Source of the DNA: Pseudomonadales bacterium
Lineage (GTDB): Bacteria; Pseudomonadota; Gammaproteobacteria; Pseudomonadales; Pseudohongiellaceae
DNA length: 64,000 bases
Assembly: GCA_024234325.1 (NCBI GenBank)
Contig: JACKOJ010000003.1
Span: 406,521 to 470,520 of the forward strand
Direction of reading: 5' to 3'
Positions within the stretch are counted from its first letter, which is position 1; each line of letters starts with the position of its first letter. Position numbers and translations under genes: made by a program. Positions 32,657 to 39,929 of the stretch are shown here, in pieces. The notes under the pieces were generated by a model. It made no database searches, was not told the DNA's origin, and saw only the letters and a list, made by a program, of their open reading frames with translations.

Positions 32657-34873
32657 CTATACGGCGCGCTCCACCGGGGCCGCTGTAAAGCGGTAGTTCT
32701 TCAGCGGCAACTCCCGCACACGCTGGCCCGTCAGGATGTACACCGCGTTGGCAACTGCAGCGGCAACAGGCGGTGTGGCCGGCTCTCCCAGTCCTCCCAG
32801 TGCCTCACCGGATTCAACCGTTACAATGTCGATCGCCGGCGTATCGCGCATGCGGATCATCTCGTAATCGGGAAAGTTTCCCTGCTCCACGCGTCCGTTC
32901 GCAATGGTGATTTCACCGTGCATGGCGGCGGTCAGTCCGAAGATGACACCACTCTCTGCCTGCGATGCCACGGTATCGGGGTTGATGGCGCGCCCGCAAT
33001 CAATCGCGCAGGTGACACGATGCACCCGGACGCTGCCGTCGGGATTGATGGAAACTTCCGCCACCTGCGCCACAATACTGCCAAAGCTCTCCTGCAGGGC
33101 AATGCCCTGGGCATGGCCGACGGGAAGATTGCGCTCCCAGCCCGCCTTCTCCGCTGCTGCGCGCAATACGGCCGCGTGGCGTGGCTTGTCTGCAAGCATG
33201 CCAAGCCGGAACTGGTAGGGATTCTGTCCCGAACGATGTGCCAGTTCGTCCACAAAGGATTCCAGGAAGAAGGTGTGCTGCGAGTGTGCCACGCTGCGCC
33301 ACGCGCCAAAGGGAACGTGGGTATCACTCACCGCATAGGCAATGTGCTTGTTGGGAATGCTGTAGGGCGTGTGGGCAGCTTCGGCAGGTTCGTTCTTGCC
33401 GATGTAATGGTTCTCCCAGGCGGTGAGTTTGCCGGCCTTGTCAAAGGCAGCACGGAACTTGCTGGTGACCGCCGGTCGGTAGTAGTCCTGTTGCATGTCG
33501 TCCTCGCGGCTCCACAGGGTTTTGACTGGAACTTCGAAGTGGCTGGCAATCTGTGTGGCCTGGTCGATGGTGTTGGTGCCAGTGGGAAGGCGTCGCCCGA
33601 AACCGCCACCGAGATAACTGGCGTGCAGGGTCACGGCGTTCTCATCCAGCCCGGCGACCTTGGCGACGCGACCGCGAATGCCGAGATTGTCCTGGGTGCC
33701 GGTCCACACATCGCAGCGGCCATCATGGAAGTGCACGGTGCAGTTCATTGGCTCCATGGCCGCGTGAGCAAGATAGGGCACGCGATAGGTGGCCTCGATG
33801 ATGTCAGTCGCCGAGGCAAGTGCTGCCGGGGCATCGCCCTCCACCACATCCTCTTCGACCTCGCCCTGCAGTGCCGTTTCGTATTGAGCGTAGATGCTGC
33901 GACTGTTCACCTCGTCGTTGGCCGTCGTCTCAAAACGGGCATCCAGCAATGCGAGAGCCTGCTTTGCCCGCCAGTAATTGTCGGCGACTACGGCAACGGC
34001 ATCGTCCAGTTCGACGACACGCTTGATGCCACGGCGTTGCAGCACGGCCTCTGTGTTGCCCACGGACTGCAGTCTGTTGCCGAATACCGGTGAGGTCTTC
34101 ACCGCGGCGTAGAGCATGCCCGGCAGATGGGCGTCGATACCGTACTGCGCGCTGCCATCCACCTTTGCCGGAATATCCACTCGTGGAATCGGTTTGCCCA
34201 TCAGAGTGAACTGTGACGGCGTTTTCAGAGTGGGCTTCGCAGAGGGCTCGAAACGGGCGGCGTCGGAAGCCAGTTCACCGTAGGAGAGTGAGCGACCACT
34301 CGCGCGGTGATGCACAAAGCTGAGCTGGGTGCTCAATTCGCTCTCGGGGACGTCCAGGCGTGCGGCGGCGGCCTTGAGCAGCATTTCCCGGGCGGCGGCT
34401 CCCGCCACCCGCATGCCGTGCTCGCCGGTAAAGCGCACCGAGCTGCTGCCCCCGGTGATCTGCATGTTCATGATCTCTGCCACTTTCATGGTCGCAGCGG
34501 ACGCGAGCCCGTCGAGAAAGCCGGGAATGCTAACGCCCATGGACTCCGCGAAACCCTTGATCAGCACGCCATTGGCAAAGAGGTCTGTGGCAGGTGCCTG
34601 CTCCACACGCACCAGGTTCCAGTCCGCGTCCAGCTCATCTGCGGCCATCATGGGCAGAGAGGTCAGAATGCCCTGCCCCATTTCGGAGTGCGGGACGAGG
34701 ACAGTGACTGTATTGTCCGGTGAGATACGCAGCCAGGTAGTCAGAAACGGCCGGTCTCCGGCATCTGAGTTGGCCTGGCGATGTTTGCTGGGGCCAGAGC
34801 TTGCGTATCCGATCAGCAGTCCCCCACCGACCACGGTGGTGCCCAGAATAAAACGACGTCGATTCATCTGCAT
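32657..34873 (-). CDS. Molybdenum hydroxylase large subunit, IorB/aldehyde-dehydrogenase-like, Tat-exported
   Basis: The 738-residue protein starts at ATG 34873, 8 bases after GGAGG. It opens with a Tat signal, MNRRRFILGTTVVGGGLLIG. The body matches isoquinoline 1-oxidoreductase beta-type subunits: VLVPHSEMGQGILTSLPMM, YLGGGFGRRL at the molybdopterin cytosine dinucleotide site, and LGEPATPPVAAAVANAVY near the C-terminus with the conserved active-site Glu. Such enzymes oxidise aldehydes or N-heterocycles. Sixteen bases separate it from the [2Fe-2S] subunit gene. The usual cytochrome c subunit is absent; the substrate is unknown. Confidence 0.88.
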   Translation of the reverse strand: MQMNRRRFILGTTVVGGGLLIGYASSGPSKHRQANSDAGDRPFLTTWLRISPDNTVTVLVPHSEMGQGILTSLPMMAADELDADWNLVRVEQAPATDLFANGVLIKGFAESMGVSIPGFLDGLASAATMKVAEIMNMQITGGSSSVRFTGEHGMRVAGAAAREMLLKAAAARLDVPESELSTQLSFVHHRASGRSLSYGELASDAARFEPSAKPTLKTPSQFTLMGKPIPRVDIPAKVDGSAQYGIDAHLPGMLYAAVKTSPVFGNRLQSVGNTEAVLQRRGIKRVVELDDAVAVVADNYWRAKQALALLDARFETTANDEVNSRSIYAQYETALQGEVEEDVVEGDAPAALASATDIIEATYRVPYLAHAAMEPMNCTVHFHDGRCDVWTGTQDNLGIRGRVAKVAGLDENAVTLHASYLGGGFGRRLPTGTNTIDQATQIASHFEVPVKTLWSREDDMQQDYYRPAVTSKFRAAFDKAGKLTAWENHYIGKNEPAEAAHTPYSIPNKHIAYAVSDTHVPFGAWRSVAHSQHTFFLESFVDELAHRSGQNPYQFRLGMLADKPRHAAVLRAAAEKAGWERNLPVGHAQGIALQESFGSIVAQVAEVSINPDGSVRVHRVTCAIDCGRAINPDTVASQAESGVIFGLTAAMHGEITIANGRVEQGNFPDYEMIRMRDTPAIDIVTVESGEALGGLGEPATPPVAAAVANAVYILTGQRVRELPLKNYRFTAAPVERAV

Positions 34874-34889
34874 GGTGTCTGCCTCCGTC

Positions 34890-35348
34890 TCAAGCCGTGG
34901 TGCCGAGCGAACGGATCGCCTGACGAATGCGCGGATAGGTTCCGCAGCGGCAGACATTGGTGATGGCACCGTCGATCTCGTCGTCGCTGGGGGTGGGATT
35001 GTTCGCGAGCAGGGCAGAGACCGCCATGATCATGCCGGACTGGCAATACCCGCACTGTGGCACCTGATGTTCGATCCAGGCCTGCTGCACAGGAGTGAGG
35101 GTCTGTTCCGCCGCGGCAGCGAGTCCCTCGATGGTCGTGATGTTGGTGCCTTCCACGGCACTGACAGGCGTCACGCAACTGCGTACCGGGTTGCCGTTGA
35201 CCTGTACCGTGCAGGCACCGCAGGCGGCGACGCCGCAGCCGAACTTGGTACCGGTCAGCCCCAGTTCGTCGCGCAATGCCCATAGCAGCGGCATGTCGGG
35301 TTCGATGTCCAGCTCCTGTTCTTCACCGTTGACGCGGAATCGTGCCAT
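34890..35348 (-). CDS. Molybdenum hydroxylase [2Fe-2S] small subunit, IorA-like
   Basis: The 152-residue protein has an N-terminal plant-type ferredoxin domain (GTKFGCGVAACGACTVQVNG with C-x4-C-x2-C, then the fourth Cys in VRSC) and the C-terminal all-helical second cluster domain (QCGYCQSGMIM and NVCRCGTYPRIRQAI). It carries electrons away from the molybdenum site. It has no signal peptide and would be carried out by hitch-hiking on the Tat-targeted large subunit, as in related systems. It is first in the two-gene operon, behind AGGGGAA. Confidence 0.93.
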   Translation of the reverse strand: MARFRVNGEEQELDIEPDMPLLWALRDELGLTGTKFGCGVAACGACTVQVNGNPVRSCVTPVSAVEGTNITTIEGLAAAAEQTLTPVQQAWIEHQVPQCGYCQSGMIMAVSALLANNPTPSDDEIDGAITNVCRCGTYPRIRQAIRSLGTTA

Positions 35349-35547
35349 CGTAGTTCCCCTGTATTGTTATGACTGAATTGAGTGCCCCGGCTTTGAGTCG
35401 GTATGGCGTGGCAACCAGAATATAGCAGAATGCCGGGAGCCACAATTTAGTGGGTCGGTCATTCAACTTGAGGATTGCCTGATTCGTCCAATTTCAAATT
35501 TCAGTGAGCATGTATCTCAGAATCTGAGGGGCTGGTCGAAAAAGCCG

Positions 35548-35575
35548 TTGACTCGATGATGATTCGGGTGACAAT
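35548..35575 (+). promoter_or_regulatory. Candidate promoter of the small lipoprotein gene
   Basis: TTGACT (35548-35553) and GACAAT (35570-35575) are 16 bases apart, 69 bases ahead of the lipoprotein start. The -35 is good, the -10 matches at 4 of 6 positions. The rest of the 295-base region 35349-35643 shows no other feature. Confidence 0.4.
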
Positions 35576-35643
35576 AGCCGCAGCGCAGGTCTGAGCGCGG
35601 TACGTCAGGCAGTCAACTCAATACCGATAATAAAGGGGAAATC

Positions 35644-36009
35644 ATGAAAAGAATGTTCAAAGGCATCATGCTCTTTGCGGCAGGCATCGTTCTGGCTGCG
35701 TGCGCATCCGCTCCTGCAAATCCGTTTGTGGGCATGTGGGATCTGAGCATCAACACACCCGTGGGAGTCATGGGTGCTCAACTCGACGTAGCGTCTGATC
35801 TGTCCGGCTCCATGAGTTCAGCCGAACTGGGCGCAACCGAATTGCTGGGTGTGAACGTGTCAGGCAACGCAGTCAGTTTCAACGTGATCATCGATGCACA
35901 GGGTCAGACTCTGCAACTGAGTTTTGCCGGCAATATCGAGGGCGACAGCCTGAACGGAAACTTCGATTCCGATTTTGGTGCCATTCCCGTTACCGGCACT
36001 CGTCAGTAA
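35644..36009 (+). CDS. Small lipoprotein of unknown function
   Basis: The 121-residue protein has a signal peptide with lipobox LAAC (Cys at about 20). The mature part begins ASAPANPFVGMWDLSINTPVG and is a likely small beta-barrel of the kind seen in lipocalin-like or extrinsic proteins (alternating polar and hydrophobic strands, many Ser/Gly). No family was recognised with confidence. It is monocistronic; a hairpin (TCGCAGCCG/CGGCTGCGA, 36019-36049) without a T-run lies just downstream. Confidence 0.75.
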   Translation: MKRMFKGIMLFAAGIVLAACASAPANPFVGMWDLSINTPVGVMGAQLDVASDLSGSMSSAELGATELLGVNVSGNAVSFNVIIDAQGQTLQLSFAGNIEGDSLNGNFDSDFGAIPVTGTRQ

Positions 36010-36123
36010 CAGCAGGTCTCGCAGCCGTGCCGGTGTGGTGCGGCTGCGACGAGCACGTCCCCATCCCCTCCCGCAAGATACTCTCCAGGCGATGACACTG
36101 ATTTTTCGGGGTCACAGACTTTA

Positions 36124-37743
36124 CTAGAAGCTTTCCGCGCTCGCCTTCTCCCAGTCCTGTGCATACGCTTCCGGAATGCTGGTGGTCAGGAGTTGGCCGC
36201 TGCTCAGTGGTGTGTAAATCTGATCGAAGTGCTTCTGTTCATTGCCGACACGTTGAAACAGGTCGGTGGGTTTCAGCTTTGAGGGATCGTCGTAGCCGAT
36301 GGCGCCACACAGTTCCAGGAAGGCATTGACCGTGCCTTCATGGAAATTGCGCACGCGGTGGGATTTCTCGTCGATATTGATGGCTTTCGCGCGCGCCGGG
36401 TCGGTGGTGGCGATGCCGGTGGGGCAATTGTTGGTGTTGCATGCCTTCGACTGCACACAGCCCAGGGCCAGCATCATGGCACGTGCCGAATTCACGGTGT
36501 CTGCCCCCAGCGCAATCTTGGTTAACAGATCGAAGCCGGTCGCTGTCTTGCCCGCGCTGATGATGCGCATCCTGTCGCGTATGCCAGCGCCGATCAGAAC
36601 CTGATTGACGAAGTAGGTTGCCTCCAGGCAGGGCGTTCCGATGCGGTTGGAGAACTCCACGGGGGCTGCCCCGGTACCTCCTTCGGCGCCGTCGATCGTA
36701 ATGAAGTCCGGATAGATGCCGGTGCTGAGCATGGCCTTGACGATGCTCATGAATTCGCTTCTGCGTCCAATGCACAGCTTGAAGCCAGTCGGTTTGCCGC
36801 CGCTGAGATCGCGCAGACGCTTGACGAACTCAAGCAGGCCGACGGGGGTGCTGAACTCCGGGTGGTTTGCGGGGGATGCGACAGTCTTGCCGACCTCCAC
36901 GAGGCGGATGGCAGCGATTTCCTCCGTGACCTTGGCGCCAGGAAGAACACCTCCGTGAGAAGGCTTGGCGCCCTGGGAAATCTTGATCTCGATCATCTTG
37001 ACGGTTTTGTCGGATGCGCCCTTCCTGAAAGCCTCGTCATTGAACGATCCATCCAGATTGCGGCAGCCAAAGTACCCGGTGCCGATCTGCCAGATCAGAT
37101 CGCCACCATGTGTGCGGTGGTAGGGGCTGATACTGCCCTCGCCGGTGTTGTGGGCGAAACCGCCCATGGCGGCTGCCTTGTTGAGCGTGGTGATGGCATT
37201 GGCGCTCAGGGCGCCGAAACTCATGCCGGAAATGTTCAGCAGAGAGGCGCTGTAGGGTTGCAGGCACTGCTCACCGCCGAACAGCACCCGGGTCTTGTCT
37301 TCCGGTACATGCGTCGCCTTGATGGAGTGGAAGACCGTCAGGTGTCCGCTCTGCATCAGATTGTGTTCAGTGCCAAACGGTAGCGTGTCGTTCAGTTTCT
37401 TGGCGCGGCGATAAATCAGGTCGCGGGCTTCGCGATTGAAGGGCGCCTCTTCCAGATTGCTGGCAATGAAGTACTGACGAATCTCGGGGCGAATGGACTC
37501 GAAGAGATAGCGCAGGTTTGCGAACACAGGGTAGTTGCGGCGCAGATTGCTGTTGCTGATGTAGATGTCGTGCAATCCGATAAGAAAGTACAGCAGGCCG
37601 AGCAGTACGAAACTCAGCGCCAGTGGGTGGGCGCCGATGCTGGTGGGGGCCAGAGTATTCCCCGCCAGGTGAAACAGTATGGCAATTCCGAGAAAGAGCC
37701 ACAGCAGACTGCTGATCCAGTAAAAACGCACTACGGGTGTCAT
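36124..37743 (-). CDS. FMN-binding glutamate-synthase-like membrane protein
   Basis: The 539-residue protein has two N-terminal transmembrane segments (about 8-28 and 40-62), then the FMN-binding glutamate synthase central/FMN domain. Diagnostic segments are MSFGALSANAITTLNKAA, NTGEGSISPYH, KISQGAKPSHGGVLPG, TIDGAEGGTGAAPVEF and CVQSKACNTNNCPTGIAT, whose three Cys match the [3Fe-4S] ligands of GltB. It lacks the glutaminase domain, so it is not a complete glutamate synthase. Stand-alone members are widespread and their reaction is not well defined. It is transcribed convergently with the lipoprotein gene. Confidence 0.88.
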   Translation of the reverse strand: MTPVVRFYWISSLLWLFLGIAILFHLAGNTLAPTSIGAHPLALSFVLLGLLYFLIGLHDIYISNSNLRRNYPVFANLRYLFESIRPEIRQYFIASNLEEAPFNREARDLIYRRAKKLNDTLPFGTEHNLMQSGHLTVFHSIKATHVPEDKTRVLFGGEQCLQPYSASLLNISGMSFGALSANAITTLNKAAAMGGFAHNTGEGSISPYHRTHGGDLIWQIGTGYFGCRNLDGSFNDEAFRKGASDKTVKMIEIKISQGAKPSHGGVLPGAKVTEEIAAIRLVEVGKTVASPANHPEFSTPVGLLEFVKRLRDLSGGKPTGFKLCIGRRSEFMSIVKAMLSTGIYPDFITIDGAEGGTGAAPVEFSNRIGTPCLEATYFVNQVLIGAGIRDRMRIISAGKTATGFDLLTKIALGADTVNSARAMMLALGCVQSKACNTNNCPTGIATTDPARAKAINIDEKSHRVRNFHEGTVNAFLELCGAIGYDDPSKLKPTDLFQRVGNEQKHFDQIYTPLSSGQLLTTSIPEAYAQDWEKASAESF

Positions 37744-37797
37744 AACGCTACCTTTACGCTAGTGGCAGAAAAACAGTCTGCTGGAGATCTCGTTGAT

Positions 37798-38526
37798 CTA
37801 CAGGCGCAGCAAGAGAGTGACAGAGGCTTCGCTGTCGGTCTTTTTGCGTCCCAGAGGCACTTCCGTCTGATGTTTCATCTTGATGGAGAATTTCATGGAC
37901 AGATTTTCCATGATGTCGGACTGGATGGAGCTCTCGGAGCGGCCGATGCTGGATTCCTTGCCACTCTCTACGCTCAGGGTCTGGATGAACAGGGCATTGT
38001 CAGACACGTTCCAGCGCAATTCGGTAGCAAGGCGGATGATGCCTTCCTTGGTGTTTTCGGTCGGGGCCTGGGAATAGCGCATACCGGCACCGATGGTGTA
38101 GTTCCAGTCGAGGTTCTCTCTGTCCCGCAGAAGATTCTGACCGTAGCTGACGGAAAAGTCGGATTGGCCGTCATAGCCGCTGAAGCGGTCGTCTTCATGC
38201 GCAATACGCGAGAGGATGAAAGAGTCTTCATTCAGGTTGTAGGTGGCTGAGCCTACTGTGTAGACACGTTGTGCCGCCAGCACGTTCTGTTTGGAGGACC
38301 GGAAGCCGTCGATGGAAAACCCGTATTCCCAGGCGTCTCTGATCCATACCACATTGCCCTTGAACTTCACGTTCTCGTCTTCGGTGTTACCGGACGTGAA
38401 AATGGCGCCGAGTTCGATCTCGGTGCTGAGGGAGTCGTCAGACTCCTGTGCGAAGGCAGATTGAGCGCCAACGCTGGCAAAAAGGCAGAGAGCAGCAAGA
38501 GGAAAAATACGGGGCATTCTGGGCAT
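37798..38526 (-). CDS. DUF481 outer-membrane beta-barrel protein
   Basis: The 242-residue protein starts at ATG 38526 behind AGGA; an ATG at 38547 in frame is also possible. A signal peptide ends near SAFA. The mature sequence has alternating beta-strand segments typical of DUF481 (YdiY-like) barrels, with LGAIFTSGNTEDENVKFKG near the start and ASVTLLLRL at the end. The family is annotated as a putative salt-induced outer-membrane protein. Its role is unknown. It follows the glutamate-synthase-like gene in direction but with no overlap. Confidence 0.85.
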   Translation of the reverse strand: MPRMPRIFPLAALCLFASVGAQSAFAQESDDSLSTEIELGAIFTSGNTEDENVKFKGNVVWIRDAWEYGFSIDGFRSSKQNVLAAQRVYTVGSATYNLNEDSFILSRIAHEDDRFSGYDGQSDFSVSYGQNLLRDRENLDWNYTIGAGMRYSQAPTENTKEGIIRLATELRWNVSDNALFIQTLSVESGKESSIGRSESSIQSDIMENLSMKFSIKMKHQTEVPLGRKKTDSEASVTLLLRL

Positions 38527-38646
38527 TGGTCTGATTCCTGTGATCATGGATTTTCAATGATTTTCAGGGCTTGCATTCTACAAGGAGTCGGCGGAAATGG
38601 CTATTTGGCGCGGGTATTCGGCGGCACCGAGCGTTTTCTTGCAGGC

Positions 38647-38682
38647 AAAAAAAAGGAGCAGCACCCAGGCTGCTCCTTTTTT
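38647..38682 (-). terminator. Intrinsic terminator after the cytochrome c-RidA genes
   Basis: GGAGCAGC (38655-38662) pairs with GCTGCTCC (38669-38676) around ACCCAG, and the stem is flanked by eight A (38647-38654) and six T. Read leftward it ends the ridA transcript at 38699; it would also work rightward. Confidence 0.9.
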
Positions 38683-38698
38683 AATCAGATGCGCCGAA

Positions 38699-39175
38699 TT
38701 ACTTGGGCATTCTGGCGGCGCGGATCTCGATCTCGACCAGCCAGCCTTCAACGACCAGTCCGGCAATCTCGACAACAGAACGAACGGGTTTCATCGGGTT
38801 TTCCTCAGTGCCGAAGAACTGGGCAAAACCGCGGTTGAAGCCTGCAAAGTCGAATGTGCCGTCGGCACCGGCAACGCCGAATACGCGCACTTGCACGATG
38901 TCGGACATGGACCAGCCCTGGGCCTCAAGCGTTGCCTTGAACTTCTGGAAGGTGTCGACTGTCTGCTGCTCCATATCCCCATATGTGCCATCGGCCTGCG
39001 GAGATGCACCAGAGCCGCTGAGGTACAGGGTTTCTGCGCCCGCGGGAATCATGATGTTGTTGAAGAAGAAGCGGCCCTCACCGTTGCGCTCGATTTCCTG
39101 AGCGCTGGCGGCGACGGAGAAAACAGCGGCGAAAAGGGCAGAAGTCAGGGACAGCACTTTAACGAATTTCGTCAT
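38699..39175 (-). CDS. Exported RidA-family protein
   Basis: The 158-residue protein starts at ATG 39175 and has a signal peptide (about 1-25, ending ASAQ), which most RidA proteins lack. The RidA (YjgF/YER057c/UK114) domain is complete: YLSGSGA near residue 52, MSDIVQVRVFG, and the catalytic Arg in PVRSVVEIAGL. RidA proteins hydrolyse reactive imines and enamines, such as 2-aminoacrylate, to keto acids. Export puts it in the compartment of the Tat-exported amine oxidase at 45089-46717. It follows the diheme cytochrome c gene by 43 bases. Confidence 0.87.
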   Translation of the reverse strand: MTKFVKVLSLTSALFAAVFSVAASAQEIERNGEGRFFFNNIMIPAGAETLYLSGSGASPQADGTYGDMEQQTVDTFQKFKATLEAQGWSMSDIVQVRVFGVAGADGTFDFAGFNRGFAQFFGTEENPMKPVRSVVEIAGLVVEGWLVEIEIRAARMPK

Positions 39176-39218
39176 GTTGGGTTCCTTAAAAGAAATAAGA
39201 GAGCATTGAGCGCGGTGT

Positions 39219-39842
39219 TCAGCGCCCCAGGGTGTTGATATAGCTGACGACATCAAGGATGGCCTGCTCGTCGGCAAGGCCCGCCGTCATCGCCCGCATG
39301 GGGGCACCGAAGGTGTCCAGCGGATTGTTGCCACGATAACCGGCTTTGAAATTCTTCAGCTGGGTGACCAGATACCAGTCATTCTGACCGCGCAATGCAG
39401 GCGCATTCATGGCCTGATTGCCTTGTGCCTGATCCCCATGACACATGACACAGGGTTGGAACAATTGCTTCCCGCGTTCGGCATTTCCTTCCGAAATTGT
39501 CGGGGTTGCCGGCACGTAGTCCCAGGTGCCTGCCCATGCGACAACATCGTCGATCTGTTCTTCGGTCAGGATTGCGGCCATGGGCTGCATCTCCAGCCCT
39601 TCGATATCCATCGGGTGTACGCCACGCCCACCGGCCTTGAACAGCTCCAGTTGACGCTTCAGGTACCAGGACTCCATGCCCGCAAGGCGCGGCGCCTGAA
39701 TGCCTTCACTGCCCACACCGTCAGTGCCGTGGCAGGTAAAACAGAAACGGTGGTTCACCGGTTCGTGGGGCTGTGCAGCCGACGCACTCACCGACGCGAC
39801 AGCAGAAAGTGCAAAAACCACGGGAATTACTTTGCGAAACAT
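39219..39842 (-). CDS. Diheme cytochrome c (c4-like)
   Basis: The 207-residue protein starts at ATG 39842 and has a signal peptide ending SASA about residue 21. It carries two cytochrome c domains with CFTCH (about 34-38) and CVMCH (about 130). Repeated segments LAGMESWYLKRQLELFKAG and LRGQNDWYLVTQLKNFKAG are characteristic of cytochrome c4. It probably accepts electrons from a periplasmic dehydrogenase and passes them to the terminal oxidase. Its gene neighbours point to the amine oxidase as donor, an inference. It is co-transcribed with the RidA gene. Confidence 0.9.
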   Translation of the reverse strand: MFRKVIPVVFALSAVASVSASAAQPHEPVNHRFCFTCHGTDGVGSEGIQAPRLAGMESWYLKRQLELFKAGGRGVHPMDIEGLEMQPMAAILTEEQIDDVVAWAGTWDYVPATPTISEGNAERGKQLFQPCVMCHGDQAQGNQAMNAPALRGQNDWYLVTQLKNFKAGYRGNNPLDTFGAPMRAMTAGLADEQAILDVVSYINTLGR

Positions 39843-39865
39843 AAATCTGATACTCCTGGTGAGAA

Positions 39866-39899
39866 AAGGGTGCCACTTTCGTGGCACCCTTCGCATTTT
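39866..39899 (-). terminator. Intrinsic terminator after the TonB receptor gene
   Basis: AAGGGTGCCAC (39866-39876) and GTGGCACCCTT (39881-39891) form a perfect 11-bp stem with a TTTC loop. On the minus strand it is followed by TTTTCTC. It separates the TonB receptor from the cytochrome c gene, so the two probably have separate or partly attenuated transcripts. Confidence 0.8.
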
Positions 39900-39929
39900 T
39901 ACTAGACTCCAGGTCTGCTTGCGCGGACC

